Assembly (NCBI GenBank): GCA_900537125.1
Contig: UNRJ01000002.1
Location: 1-64,000 of the forward strand
Length of the DNA: 64,000 nucleotides
Source of the DNA: Rhodobacteraceae bacterium Alg238-R152
Lineage (GTDB): Bacteria > Pseudomonadota > Alphaproteobacteria > Rhodobacterales > Rhodobacteraceae
Reading direction: 5' to 3'
This document shows positions 34,095 through 41,914 of this stretch, piece after piece; the first letter of the stretch is position 1, and the number at the start of each line of letters is the position of its first letter. The notes beneath the pieces are model-generated. The model saw nothing but the letters and a program-made list of their open reading frames with translations, was not told the DNA's origin and ran no database searches. A program made the position numbers and the translations under genes.

Positions 34095-35176
34095 CGCAAA
34101 CGCTCCGTCTTCAGATAGCTCTTCTGACGTTTGAACATGTCTTTGCGCGCAAACGGGAACAGCTCAAACCAGATGCGGATTTTCATCCAGCGCCCGTAGA
34201 TGCCCATCGGTTCAAACAGGATGAAGAGGATCAGGATCATGCCAAACACACCGGTTTCGAGCCCCGGAATGGCAACGGACCCACCGCCGACAAAGTCTTT
34301 GCTCATCGACAAAAACTGCGGCAGGAACGCCACCACAACCGCGCCAAAGAACGCCCCGTGGATCGAACCCAGCCCGCCGATCACAATCATCATCAGAAGC
34401 GTGATGGAGATTACGATGCTGAAGGTCTCGTTGTTAAATGCCCCTGCGTAAAAGCCCATGAGCGCGCCAGCCAGACCTGTGATCGCACAAGAGATGCCAA
34501 AGGCCGCCGCTTTGGTGCGCGCAATATGTACACCCATCGCGCTGGCGGAGACTTCACTGTCGCGCACCGCCGCAAACGCCCGTCCCAATGGGGAGCGCAG
34601 AATGTTGCGATAGGCCAGCGTGCACAGGATGGTGATTGCCAAAACCAGCCAGTAAAATCTGTCAGGCGTGGTCCAGCGCTCAATTTCGATGCCAAAAATG
34701 GTGATCACCGGGGCAAACTTTCCGGACACACCATTGGTGATTGGCTCCATCAGAACAATGATGTCATCTGCCAAAATGGAGAGCGCAATGGTGGCAATCG
34801 CAAGGTAGATGCCATGCAACCGAATGGCGGGAATGGCGATGATGGTGCCAACCACACCCGTCAAGATACCTGCTGCCGGGAAAGCGATCAGAAATGGCCA
34901 GCCTTGTTCCATAAAGATAATGCAGGAGTAACACCCCAGTGCGAGAAACGCCGCGTGCCCCAGACTCGCCTGACCAGTTTGCCCGGTCAGCATCATCAAG
35001 CCCAACCCCGCAATTGCCCAGATCAGAACATTGGTCACTTCCCCCAGGAAGAAGTCATCCATCAGCCACGGCAACACCACAGCAATTGCGACGAGCACAC
35101 CGTAGACAAGAAAACTCCACCAGTCTGGGAAAAGTCGGATGTCGTGTTCGTAGGAGGTTTTGAAATGTATGCGCAT
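34091..35176 (-). CDS. LivM-type ABC permease (cluster B)
   Basis: The 361-residue permease begins MRIHFKTSYEHDIRLFPDWWSF and has about nine hydrophobic helices. The family landmarks are LTGQTGQASLGHAAFLALGCY, GRAFAAVRDSEVSASAMGVHIARTKA and IGGLGSIHGAFFGA. The C-terminal extension after LFEPMGIYGRW is basic and probably cytoplasmic. I chose the ATG at 35176, four bases past the LivH stop, over a longer frame that would invade livH. Confidence 0.92.
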   Translation of the reverse strand: MRIHFKTSYEHDIRLFPDWWSFLVYGVLVAIAVVLPWLMDDFFLGEVTNVLIWAIAGLGLMMLTGQTGQASLGHAAFLALGCYSCIIFMEQGWPFLIAFPAAGILTGVVGTIIAIPAIRLHGIYLAIATIALSILADDIIVLMEPITNGVSGKFAPVITIFGIEIERWTTPDRFYWLVLAITILCTLAYRNILRSPLGRAFAAVRDSEVSASAMGVHIARTKAAAFGISCAITGLAGALMGFYAGAFNNETFSIVISITLLMMIVIGGLGSIHGAFFGAVVVAFLPQFLSMSKDFVGGGSVAIPGLETGVFGMILILFILFEPMGIYGRWMKIRIWFELFPFARKDMFKRQKSYLKTERLR

Positions 35177-35180
35177 AATC

Positions 35181-36056
35181 TCAGACCTTCTTGATCCGGA
35201 CCTGTGAAAACAGGCCATTGGGGCGGAACACCAGCACAAACAAGAGAAGCGCATAAGGAGCGATCTGGCTGTAACCGGCCGGGAAATAACGCGACGCAAA
35301 AGGTTCGATCACACCAACAATCAAGCCGCCCATCAATGCGCCGGGCAGGCTTCCAAACCCACCAATAACGGCAGCGGCAAACGCTTTGATACCAAGCAAA
35401 CCCGCATTTGGGTCAATGGCGCCTTTGGAGGCAAATAGAATGCCTGCCACCGCAGCAACCGCGCCGGACAACCCCCAAATCATGCCCTGTACGCGCTTCA
35501 CGGGAATACCCATAAAGTAGGCCGCCATCTGGTTCTGGCTGGCGGCCTGCATGGCCAAGCCAAGTTTTGTACGTTGAAAGAACTGATAAAGAAAATAGGT
35601 GAGCAGCACCGTGACCACGATCACCGCTATATCGGCCATGCCAAGCACCACACCACCAACCTTGAAATCCCCAACAGCCAACGGGCTTTCCAGCGTTTGT
35701 GGCTCATGGCTCCAGATCACACCTGCGATAAAGCGGATCACAAAACCCAACGCAATGGTCAGGATCACCACCGCCGTCTGGCTTTGCCCAAACAGGTGGC
35801 GCAGCACAAAGAAGTCGAGCAGATAGCCAAGCACCGCCATGATGGCGATGGTCAGAGGCGCTGCGATCCAAAATGGCAGCCCCATATAATGGGCATTGGT
35901 GAGTCCCAAACAAACAAAGGCACCAAGCATCATAAAATCGCCTTGGGCGAAGTTCACTTGTTCGGTCGCCTTGTAGATGAGCACAAATCCCAGCGCGATC
36001 AGACCGTAAACACAGCCGTTCGCAAGCCCGCTGACGAGCAGTTGCACAACTTCCAA
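35181..36056 (-). CDS. LivH-type ABC permease (cluster B)
   Basis: The 291-residue permease starts MEVVQLLVSGLANGCVYGLIALGFVLIYKATEQVNFAQGDF, given here as the characteristic LivH opening, and ends FVLVFRPNGLFSQVRIKKV. About eight hydrophobic helices are visible. It is the first gene of the transporter operon, 160 bases after the end of the acyl-CoA dehydrogenase gene, so it may have its own promoter as well as read-through from the dehydrogenases. Confidence 0.92.
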   Translation of the reverse strand: MEVVQLLVSGLANGCVYGLIALGFVLIYKATEQVNFAQGDFMMLGAFVCLGLTNAHYMGLPFWIAAPLTIAIMAVLGYLLDFFVLRHLFGQSQTAVVILTIALGFVIRFIAGVIWSHEPQTLESPLAVGDFKVGGVVLGMADIAVIVVTVLLTYFLYQFFQRTKLGLAMQAASQNQMAAYFMGIPVKRVQGMIWGLSGAVAAVAGILFASKGAIDPNAGLLGIKAFAAAVIGGFGSLPGALMGGLIVGVIEPFASRYFPAGYSQIAPYALLLFVLVFRPNGLFSQVRIKKV

Positions 36057-36216
36057 TTTTCCCTCCCGTGCCGGACTTTCCCCGACATTTCCCTATACAT
36101 AGTCTTCGGAGCGATTAGGGTTGCGTCAAGTCTCCCATTCCCCCACTTGTACAAAGCTCCGTAACGTCACCTTTGCTTTTCAATACGCTCCCGTACGGAA
36201 AATTACTCAACCTATG

Positions 36217-37326
36217 CTAGATGCCGCGTTGCCGCAAAAGCCACTCTGTGTGGTGCCCCGCATCTCCCAAATACTCGGTCAGTGCCCGGTCACGCTTCAT
36301 AAACAATCCAAGATCCATCTCATCTGTCATGCCAATACCGCCATGCATCTGCACAGCTTCTTCATTGGCCTGACGCCCCACCTGCGCCATCTTGGCCTTC
36401 GCTGCGCGGCTCAGAGTTTCCACTTCTGGGCTATCTTCATCCAGCGCATTGAGCGCCGCTGCGATCAGCGAGGATGTCTGCGCCAACTCACAATGAAGAT
36501 CCGCCGCACGGTGTTGCAGCGCCTGAAACTGCCCTATCAACACACCAAACTGCTTGCGCGTGCGCAGATACTCAAAAGTTTGATCTGCAGCGGCCTTTGC
36601 CACACCCAATTGCTCTGCAGCGACAACTGCGCGCCCTGCTGCGAGGGTTTTGGCCAGCACACGCTTCGCCTCTGGCCCGTGAGTAAGCAGGTCGGTCTCC
36701 GCAACCGCCACATTTTCCAGCAAAACCGTCGCCGCGTTGCGATGATCCAGCATCACTTGTGAGGTCACAGTCACGCCCGCAGCCTTGGGATCAACCATCA
36801 GCAAGCAGGGGGCATCATCGCGCTTAGCGACCACCAGCAAACAATCTGCCAGACCACCATCCACGACAAACCCCTTCCGCCCCGACAACCTCAGCCCCTC
36901 CGAAGTCGCCTGTATTGAGGTCGCAATACAATCAGGCCGGTGTTTGGCGCGTTCCTCCAAAGCCAAAGCCACAATGGCCTGCCCGGACGCAATCTGGCCT
37001 GCCCAAAACGCCGCACCGCCCCCCCCAATAGACGCAAGTGCAGTGCCAGCAATAATGGCGGAGGACACAAACGGGCTGACCGTCAGGTTGCGGCCCAACT
37101 CTTCGGCAATCAGTCCAGCGGCGCGATACCCAAGTCCGACACCACCAATCGCTTCAGGAAGCACAACGCCCATCCAGCCCAATTCGGCCAGGTTAGCGGT
37201 GATGGCGCTATTTGCATCGTCACCAGCTTTGCGCAACGCCCGAAAGGCCGTGATTGGCTGGCTGTCGCGCAAAAAACCCGCTGCGGAGTCCGCGACCAAC
37301 TGTTGGTCTTCGCTCAATAGTTCCAT
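36217..37326 (-). CDS. Acyl-CoA dehydrogenase (second of pair)
   Basis: The 369-residue flavoprotein belongs to the acyl-CoA dehydrogenase family. Typical features are MELLSEDQQLVADSAAGFLRD at the start, the middle beta domain (LALEERAKHRPDCIATSIQ ... GRKGFVVDGG), and the C-terminal helical domain with RKQFGVLIGQFQALQHRAADL and EEAVQMHGGIGMTDEMDLG. The glutamate base expected near the C-terminal region is not certain by eye. Paired dehydrogenases of this kind often form heteromers that oxidise bulky substrates such as steroid or aromatic side chains. It follows its partner gene by seven bases. Confidence 0.9.
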   Translation of the reverse strand: MELLSEDQQLVADSAAGFLRDSQPITAFRALRKAGDDANSAITANLAELGWMGVVLPEAIGGVGLGYRAAGLIAEELGRNLTVSPFVSSAIIAGTALASIGGGGAAFWAGQIASGQAIVALALEERAKHRPDCIATSIQATSEGLRLSGRKGFVVDGGLADCLLVVAKRDDAPCLLMVDPKAAGVTVTSQVMLDHRNAATVLLENVAVAETDLLTHGPEAKRVLAKTLAAGRAVVAAEQLGVAKAAADQTFEYLRTRKQFGVLIGQFQALQHRAADLHCELAQTSSLIAAALNALDEDSPEVETLSRAAKAKMAQVGRQANEEAVQMHGGIGMTDEMDLGLFMKRDRALTEYLGDAGHHTEWLLRQRGI

Positions 37327-37333
37327 GGCCCAC

Positions 37334-38512
37334 TCACCCCGGCATTTTCAAAACGGCTTTGGACAGGATCGACAACATCACCTCGGAGGTGCCGCCTTCG
37401 ATGGTGTTGGCTTTCGAGCGCAGCCAATCTTTGGCCACCTGCCCCGTATCATTGGCTGTGCCTTCCCAGACCAAATTGTCGCTGCCCCCCGCCGCCACCC
37501 GCAGGCTTTGACGGCGCTTGTTCAATTCGGTACCCAAATACTTCAATTCCGCTGAGCGCGCGCCCAACTCGTGCCCGGCCCGCATATAGGCACCTGTCAT
37601 GTCCAAATGTGCATCAAAGCAGAGTTCATCGACAAGAAACTGGCCCAATTCTGCACGCAGCAGGGCATCATCCAATCTCCCGGTTTCGTCCAAACCAAGG
37701 GCGGTGACCGCGTCTTGCGCCAGATCCGATTTGGCAAACAGCGCTGAATCAGAGGCCCCAATCATCTCCCGCTCGTGGGTCAGCAGGTATTTGGCGATGG
37801 TCCAGCCTTGCCCTCGTTCACCAACGATCTGATCCTTGGGCACTTTCACCGCCTCAAAAAACGTCTCACAAAATGGCGACGCACCAGAGATCAGTTTAAT
37901 GGGTTTGGTCGAAACACCCTCGCTTTCCATATCAAAGAGCAGGAAAGAAATGCCTGTGTGTTTCTTCTCATCTGGCTCTGTGCGCACAAGGCAAAAAATC
38001 CAATCCGCTTGATCGGCATAAGAGGTCCAGATCTTTTGTCCGGTCACCTCAAAATGGTCTCCGGTGTCCACGCCTTTGGTTTGCAGGCCCGCCAAGTCAG
38101 AGCCAGCGCCCGGTTCAGAATAGCCCTGACACCAGCGAATTTCCCCACGCGCAATTTGCGGCAGGTAATGGCGCTTCTGATCTTCTGTTCCAAAATGCAA
38201 CAAAGCAGGCCCCAACATCCAAATGCCAAAACTCTGAAGCGGCGGCCGCGCGCTGATGCGCTGCATCTCTTGGCCCAGAATTTTTTGCTCATCGCCGGAC
38301 AATCCACCGCCACCATAAGCCTTGGGCCAAGACGGGACAGTCCAGCCTTTCTCAGCCATGACGTGCAACCACTGCTTCTGCGCTGGCGAGCGGAACACAA
38401 AATTGCGCCCACCCCAACAGATGTCATCTTCCCCCATCGGCGTGCGCATTTCAGCCGGACAGTTGGCCTCAAGCCACGCGCGCGCGTCACTGCGAAATGT
38501 TTCAAGGTCCAT
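37334..38512 (-). CDS. Acyl-CoA dehydrogenase (first of pair)
   Basis: The 392-residue member has the N-terminal landmark WPKAYGGGGLSGDEQKILGQEM, the flavin/substrate motif RWCQGYSEPGAGSDLAGLQTKG and TGQKIWTSYADQADWIFCLVRT. The C-terminal domain follows with GTSEVMLSILSKAVLKMPG. It introduces a double bond into an acyl-CoA, passing electrons to ETF. I chose the ATG at 38512 (MDLETFRSDARAW), which leaves room for an operator and promoter; the longer frame from 38575 would overlap the palindrome. It is the first gene of the leftward operon, divergent from a TetR regulator. Confidence 0.9.
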   Translation of the reverse strand: MDLETFRSDARAWLEANCPAEMRTPMGEDDICWGGRNFVFRSPAQKQWLHVMAEKGWTVPSWPKAYGGGGLSGDEQKILGQEMQRISARPPLQSFGIWMLGPALLHFGTEDQKRHYLPQIARGEIRWCQGYSEPGAGSDLAGLQTKGVDTGDHFEVTGQKIWTSYADQADWIFCLVRTEPDEKKHTGISFLLFDMESEGVSTKPIKLISGASPFCETFFEAVKVPKDQIVGERGQGWTIAKYLLTHEREMIGASDSALFAKSDLAQDAVTALGLDETGRLDDALLRAELGQFLVDELCFDAHLDMTGAYMRAGHELGARSAELKYLGTELNKRRQSLRVAAGGSDNLVWEGTANDTGQVAKDWLRSKANTIEGGTSEVMLSILSKAVLKMPG

Positions 38513-38572
38513 GCAATCTGCCCCTCCCAAGACACCAATCCTAATGGCTGGATGTTGCACCGCTGAGGCAAA

Positions 38573-38588
38573 CATACTACTGAGTATG
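38573..38588. promoter_or_regulatory. Palindromic operator between acyl-CoA dehydrogenase and TetR genes
   Basis: CATACTACTGAGTATG has perfect six-base arms around ACTG. It is the clearest symmetric site in the 131-base divergent gap, 60 bases from one start codon and 55 from the other, so a bound dimer could block both promoters. Confidence 0.7.
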
Positions 38589-38643
38589 CTGTCAACGGAG
38601 GCGGAATATGCGACGTTGCGTTAGTCGGATCCCGTGAGGCCCA

Positions 38644-39264
38644 ATGGCGGACACCAAGAAACCAGAGATGAGTGCCTCACAGGCCGAGATTTTGGATGCC
38701 GCTGCCGAGGTTTTTATGCGGCTTGGGACGGAAACCGCTTCTATCGACGACGTTGCACGCCAGCTTGGGTCAACCAAAGGGCGGATTTACCACCACTTCC
38801 CGTCTAAGGGCGTGCTCTTGGCCGAAGTCTGCTTGCGCGCGGCAGATTTTGTTTTGAAAAAAGTACCGCCGGTGATCACCCCGGTTGCCACGCCAGAAGA
38901 GAACCTAAGGCAGATGATCCTGACCCATATTCCAGAGGTTCTGCGCACGTTGCCTTATCACAAGGTCATCATTCAGTCATATGTCGGGGTCCAACAAAAA
39001 TCGACCACACCATTGGAACGCGCGCTATTTGCCCAGGTACAGCAGGAACGGAAAACCTATGAAACCCTGTTTCGAGAGGTGCTGAGGGCCGGCATGGAAG
39101 ATGGCAGCTTCCGCGCACAGAACCTCTCCATCACCCTGCAGTCGGTATTGCTGATGATCAACGCCCCGGTGTTTTGGTACCGCCCACGCGACGATGAGCC
39201 GGAAAGTTTCTTACCCGAGTTGAGCACGCAATTGGCGGATATGGCTCTGGCATCCCTGCGGTAG
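38644..39264 (+). CDS. TetR-family regulator of the acyl-CoA cluster
   Basis: The 206-residue TetR protein has a clear helix-turn-helix (ASIDDVARQLGSTKGRIYHHFPSKGVLLAEV, residues 31-62) and a full-length ligand-binding domain. Regulators in this position usually respond to acyl-CoAs of the pathway they control. The divergent arrangement with a perfect 16-bp palindrome in between supports repression of the dehydrogenase genes and itself, and possibly of the whole transporter operon downstream. Confidence 0.9.
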   Translation: MADTKKPEMSASQAEILDAAAEVFMRLGTETASIDDVARQLGSTKGRIYHHFPSKGVLLAEVCLRAADFVLKKVPPVITPVATPEENLRQMILTHIPEVLRTLPYHKVIIQSYVGVQQKSTTPLERALFAQVQQERKTYETLFREVLRAGMEDGSFRAQNLSITLQSVLLMINAPVFWYRPRDDEPESFLPELSTQLADMALASLR

Positions 39265-39303
39265 GCAGGGGCCAGCCCCTCTTGGGCCGGATGGCCCAAT
39301 TCA

Positions 39304-39330
39304 CCCTGGGATATTTGCAGACAGTGAATG
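39304..39330 (+). repeat. Dispersed GGGATATTTG intergenic repeat, copy 2
   Basis: CCCTGGGATATTTG followed by CAGACAGTGAATG, 40 bases after the TetR stop and in the same orientation. It is preceded at about 39267 by GGGGCCAGCCCC, the same foldable block found before copy 1. Confidence 0.65.
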
Positions 39331-39355
39331 GTGGTTAACAACAAATTAACCACCC
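39329..39355. repeat. Perfect nine-base inverted repeat
   Basis: GGTGGTTAA and TTAACCACC flank CAACAAA in the gap between the TetR and the kinase genes. There is no T run after it. It may act as a transcript hairpin for the convergent genes. Confidence 0.55.
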
Positions 39356-39484
39356 AGAGAGTATTCTACCTACACGGTACAGGCTGGGAAGCCGATGACC
39401 GTGACTGTGAATGGCGCTCCGCTCAAGGCGTAAGCATCGCGCAGTGTCGACCGGCGTGGCGAGCGGAGCGCTCCCAACACCTGC

Positions 39485-39513
39485 CATTCATAGTCCAAAA
39501 GTATCCCCGCCGG
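39485..39513 (-). repeat. Dispersed intergenic repeat, copy 4 (inverted)
   Basis: Read on the minus strand it is CCGGCGGGGATACTTTTGG followed by ACTATGAATG. Its upstream part CGCCTCCGGCGGGG also matches copy 3. It lies 45 bases past the stop of the PfkB kinase gene, in that gene's orientation. Confidence 0.65.
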
Positions 39514-39557
39514 AGGCGCCACTTGTCGCCACCAGCGCAGATGTCAGCGGTGGCGTG

Positions 39558-40544
39558 TTACCCGATCAAACCCGCCTTCTGAAACAGTGCTTTGATGTCG
39601 GCCTCAGGCCGCGCGCCATAGTGGCTGATGACTTCTGCCGCGGCGATGCAGCCCATTTTACCGGCCACTTCCAATGATTGCCCTGTGGCCACGCCGTAGA
39701 GGAATCCACAGGCAAATTGGTCGCCAGCACCAGTGGCATCCACCGGCACAATTTCGTTCACAGGCACAGTGGCTTCTTCGTCGCCACTGAGCAGCACCAC
39801 GTCGTGACCTGAGCGTGTGCACACAACCATGCCGCAGTCCTGTGCGGCCTGCTCCAACGCAGCGCTGAGGTCCGTCTGATAGAGGGATTGCCACTCGTGT
39901 TCGTTGCCGATCACAAAGTCGAGTTCTTTCACCAAGCGACGGAAATCGTCCCGGTGACGCTCCACGCAAAACGGATCAGACAGGGCAATACCGGCTTTAC
40001 CGCCACCCTCCTGACAGAGTTTGGCCGCCCGCTCAAAGGCCGCTTTGCCTTTGGGTTTGTCATACAAATAGCCTTCGAGGAACAACAGCTGCGCCTTGCC
40101 GGCGACATCATCGGACACATCATCCGGGCCCACTTCGGACGAGATGCCCAGATAGGTGTTCATCGATCGCTCGCCATCCGGGGAGACAAAGATCATGGAG
40201 CGCGACGTGGGTAGCTCATCCCCTTCCACCAGCGGATTCACAAAATCGGTACCGTCTGCCTGCATTTCATTGGCATAAAACTGCCCGAGCGCATCATTGC
40301 TTACGCGCCCGATAAAGCCGGTCGACAGTCCCAGCGCACCAAGGCCCGCCAACGTGTTGGCCACCGAGCCCCCCGGTGCCTGTTTGCGGTTGGTCATGCC
40401 AGCATAGAGCATCTCGCCACGCTCTTTCTCAACCAGCTGCATGATGCCTTTCTGAATGCCCATAAGGTCCAGAAAACTGTCATCAGATTGGCTAATCACA
40501 TCAACAACGGCATTGCCGATGCCAACCACTTGATATTGGGTCAT
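39558..40544 (-). CDS. PfkB-family carbohydrate/adenosine kinase
   Basis: The 328-residue kinase of the ribokinase/PfkB family has the N-terminal substrate region GIGNAVVDVISQSDDSFLD, the glycine-rich PGGSVANTLAGLGALG near residue 58, and the catalytic motif VDATGAGDQFACGF near residue 260. The aspartate there is the base. Sequence features resemble bacterial adenosine-kinase-like members, but the sugar or nucleoside cannot be fixed by eye. Its start overlaps the stop of nth by four bases (ATGA), a close coupling with no obvious functional logic. Confidence 0.9.
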   Translation of the reverse strand: MTQYQVVGIGNAVVDVISQSDDSFLDLMGIQKGIMQLVEKERGEMLYAGMTNRKQAPGGSVANTLAGLGALGLSTGFIGRVSNDALGQFYANEMQADGTDFVNPLVEGDELPTSRSMIFVSPDGERSMNTYLGISSEVGPDDVSDDVAGKAQLLFLEGYLYDKPKGKAAFERAAKLCQEGGGKAGIALSDPFCVERHRDDFRRLVKELDFVIGNEHEWQSLYQTDLSAALEQAAQDCGMVVCTRSGHDVVLLSGDEEATVPVNEIVPVDATGAGDQFACGFLYGVATGQSLEVAGKMGCIAAAEVISHYGARPEADIKALFQKAGLIG

Positions 40545-41185
40545 AGGTTTTTGTCCTCAAATAGGCAGAGATCGCGGATGAGACAGGTGCCACACAAAGG
40601 TTTGCGCGCTTTACAGACATACCGACCGTGCAGGATCATCCAGTGATGGGCGTGGAGTTGGAAATCCACAGGAATTTGGTCTTCGATGGCCCGCTCAACC
40701 GCCACCACGTCTTTGCCCGGACACACGCCCGAGCGATTGCCAAACCGGAAGATATGCGTGTCCACAGCTTGAGCCGGATAGCGCCACCACATGTTGAGCA
40801 CCACATTGGCGGTTTTGCGCCCCACCCCCGGCAAGCTTTCCAGGGCGGCACGCGAATTGGGCACCTCGCCATTGTAGTCATCGACCAGAATGCGGCTGAG
40901 CTTGATCACGTTTTTGGCTTTGTTGCGGTAAAGCCCAATGGTTTTGATGTGCGCGATGACCTCTTCTTCACCAAGGTCGAGCATCTTTTGCGGCGTGTCC
41001 GCAATTTTGAACAGTTCTTTTGTGGCGCGGTTCACGCCGACGTCTGTCGCCTGCGCCGACAGGGCCACTGCCACCACCAACGTATAGACGTTTACATGAT
41101 CCAACTCGCCGACAGGTTCAGCTTCTGCCGTCTCAAACCGGGTGAAGATCTCGCGGATCGTATGATAATCAAGTTGCTTTGCCAT
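40541..41185 (-). CDS. nth: Endonuclease III
   Basis: The 214-residue base-excision repair glycosylase/AP-lyase removes oxidised pyrimidines. The helix-hairpin-helix LPGVGRKTANVVLNM holds the catalytic lysine near residue 119, the catalytic aspartate is in AVDTHIFRFGNR, and the four cysteines CKARKPLCGTCLIRDLC form the iron-sulfur cluster loop (C-x6-C-x2-C-x5-C). I chose the ATG at 41185 (MAKQLDYHTIREIF), standard for the family; the frame from 41356 adds 57 unsupported residues. Confidence 0.96.
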   Translation of the reverse strand: MAKQLDYHTIREIFTRFETAEAEPVGELDHVNVYTLVVAVALSAQATDVGVNRATKELFKIADTPQKMLDLGEEEVIAHIKTIGLYRNKAKNVIKLSRILVDDYNGEVPNSRAALESLPGVGRKTANVVLNMWWRYPAQAVDTHIFRFGNRSGVCPGKDVVAVERAIEDQIPVDFQLHAHHWMILHGRYVCKARKPLCGTCLIRDLCLFEDKNL

Positions 41186-41914
41186 CGCGCCGTTAATGCA
41201 CCGCGCCCTGTCCGCAAGCAAGAGGTAGCAGTGTGACATCTCCCAATGGGTCAGCCCATGTACCGCACGACGGGTGAATGAGTCGCGCAAAATTGCGGGC
41301 GATTCCTTTTTGCCGAGGAGCTGTGCCGCCGCCGCGATGTGGCACCTGCGCAACAACCAGATGTAGCCAGCCCCCGCAAAAGGCAGACAAAATCGGGTTT
41401 TTTTGCGTGACTTCAGGCGGATTACCTCCGTGACCAGACCTAGGACATCGGAACGGTTGCCAGGACTTAGAACGGATCAAAATTTCAACATAAATTGCTT
41501 AAATACAAATACTTACTCACCTGTGGATAGATTCTTTTCGGAGAATGCCTGAGTCAAGATCGAAGTTCAGTTGCCCGGTTTGGCACCCGCTTGCTAGGTT
41601 CTCACAGCGATTCATTTCGCCTTGGGGGGGACAGACGCCGGTCTACGGTGGTTTGGCCATACTGGGTGTCTAAACAAACCGTGTTTTTGGGAGCGCGGCT
41701 GTGGCGATTTCCGGGGTGTTCACCTGTTCCACAAAACAGCGCATCTGCGCACTGAAAGCAAACGCGACCGGAGAATAGGGACCTCCGGCATGGTTGTGTT
41801 TTGCTTGACGTCTTTTGGCCGTCTTCGGCACCTGAGGCAAATTTGAATCACGGGACAAAGGCAGAGATCGGGCTCAGCCCGGCAAAAAAGACGTGTGAAG
41901 GAATACGGGGACAG
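41186..41914. other. Long divergent gap between nth and dnaA
   Basis: This 729-base stretch is without a convincing gene; the frames seen here are short and unlike any family. It includes an AT-rich block at about 41465-41515 and one near-match to a DnaA box, TGTGGATAG at 41522-41530 (one mismatch to TGTGGATAA). It must hold the dnaA and nth promoters. A single weak box does not make a replication origin. Confidence 0.5.

Noticed and set aside
38975..39265. Frame disruption in the TetR gene
   Set aside because: The frame is intact to a normal TetR C terminus; no evidence of truncation.
41193..41480. 95-residue minus-strand frame upstream of nth
   Set aside because: No ribosome site or family features; overlaps the nth leader only and reads like random sequence.
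41186..41914. Possible replication origin next to dnaA
   Set aside because: Only one near-match DnaA box and one AT-rich block; in this bacterial group dnaA is often not at the origin.
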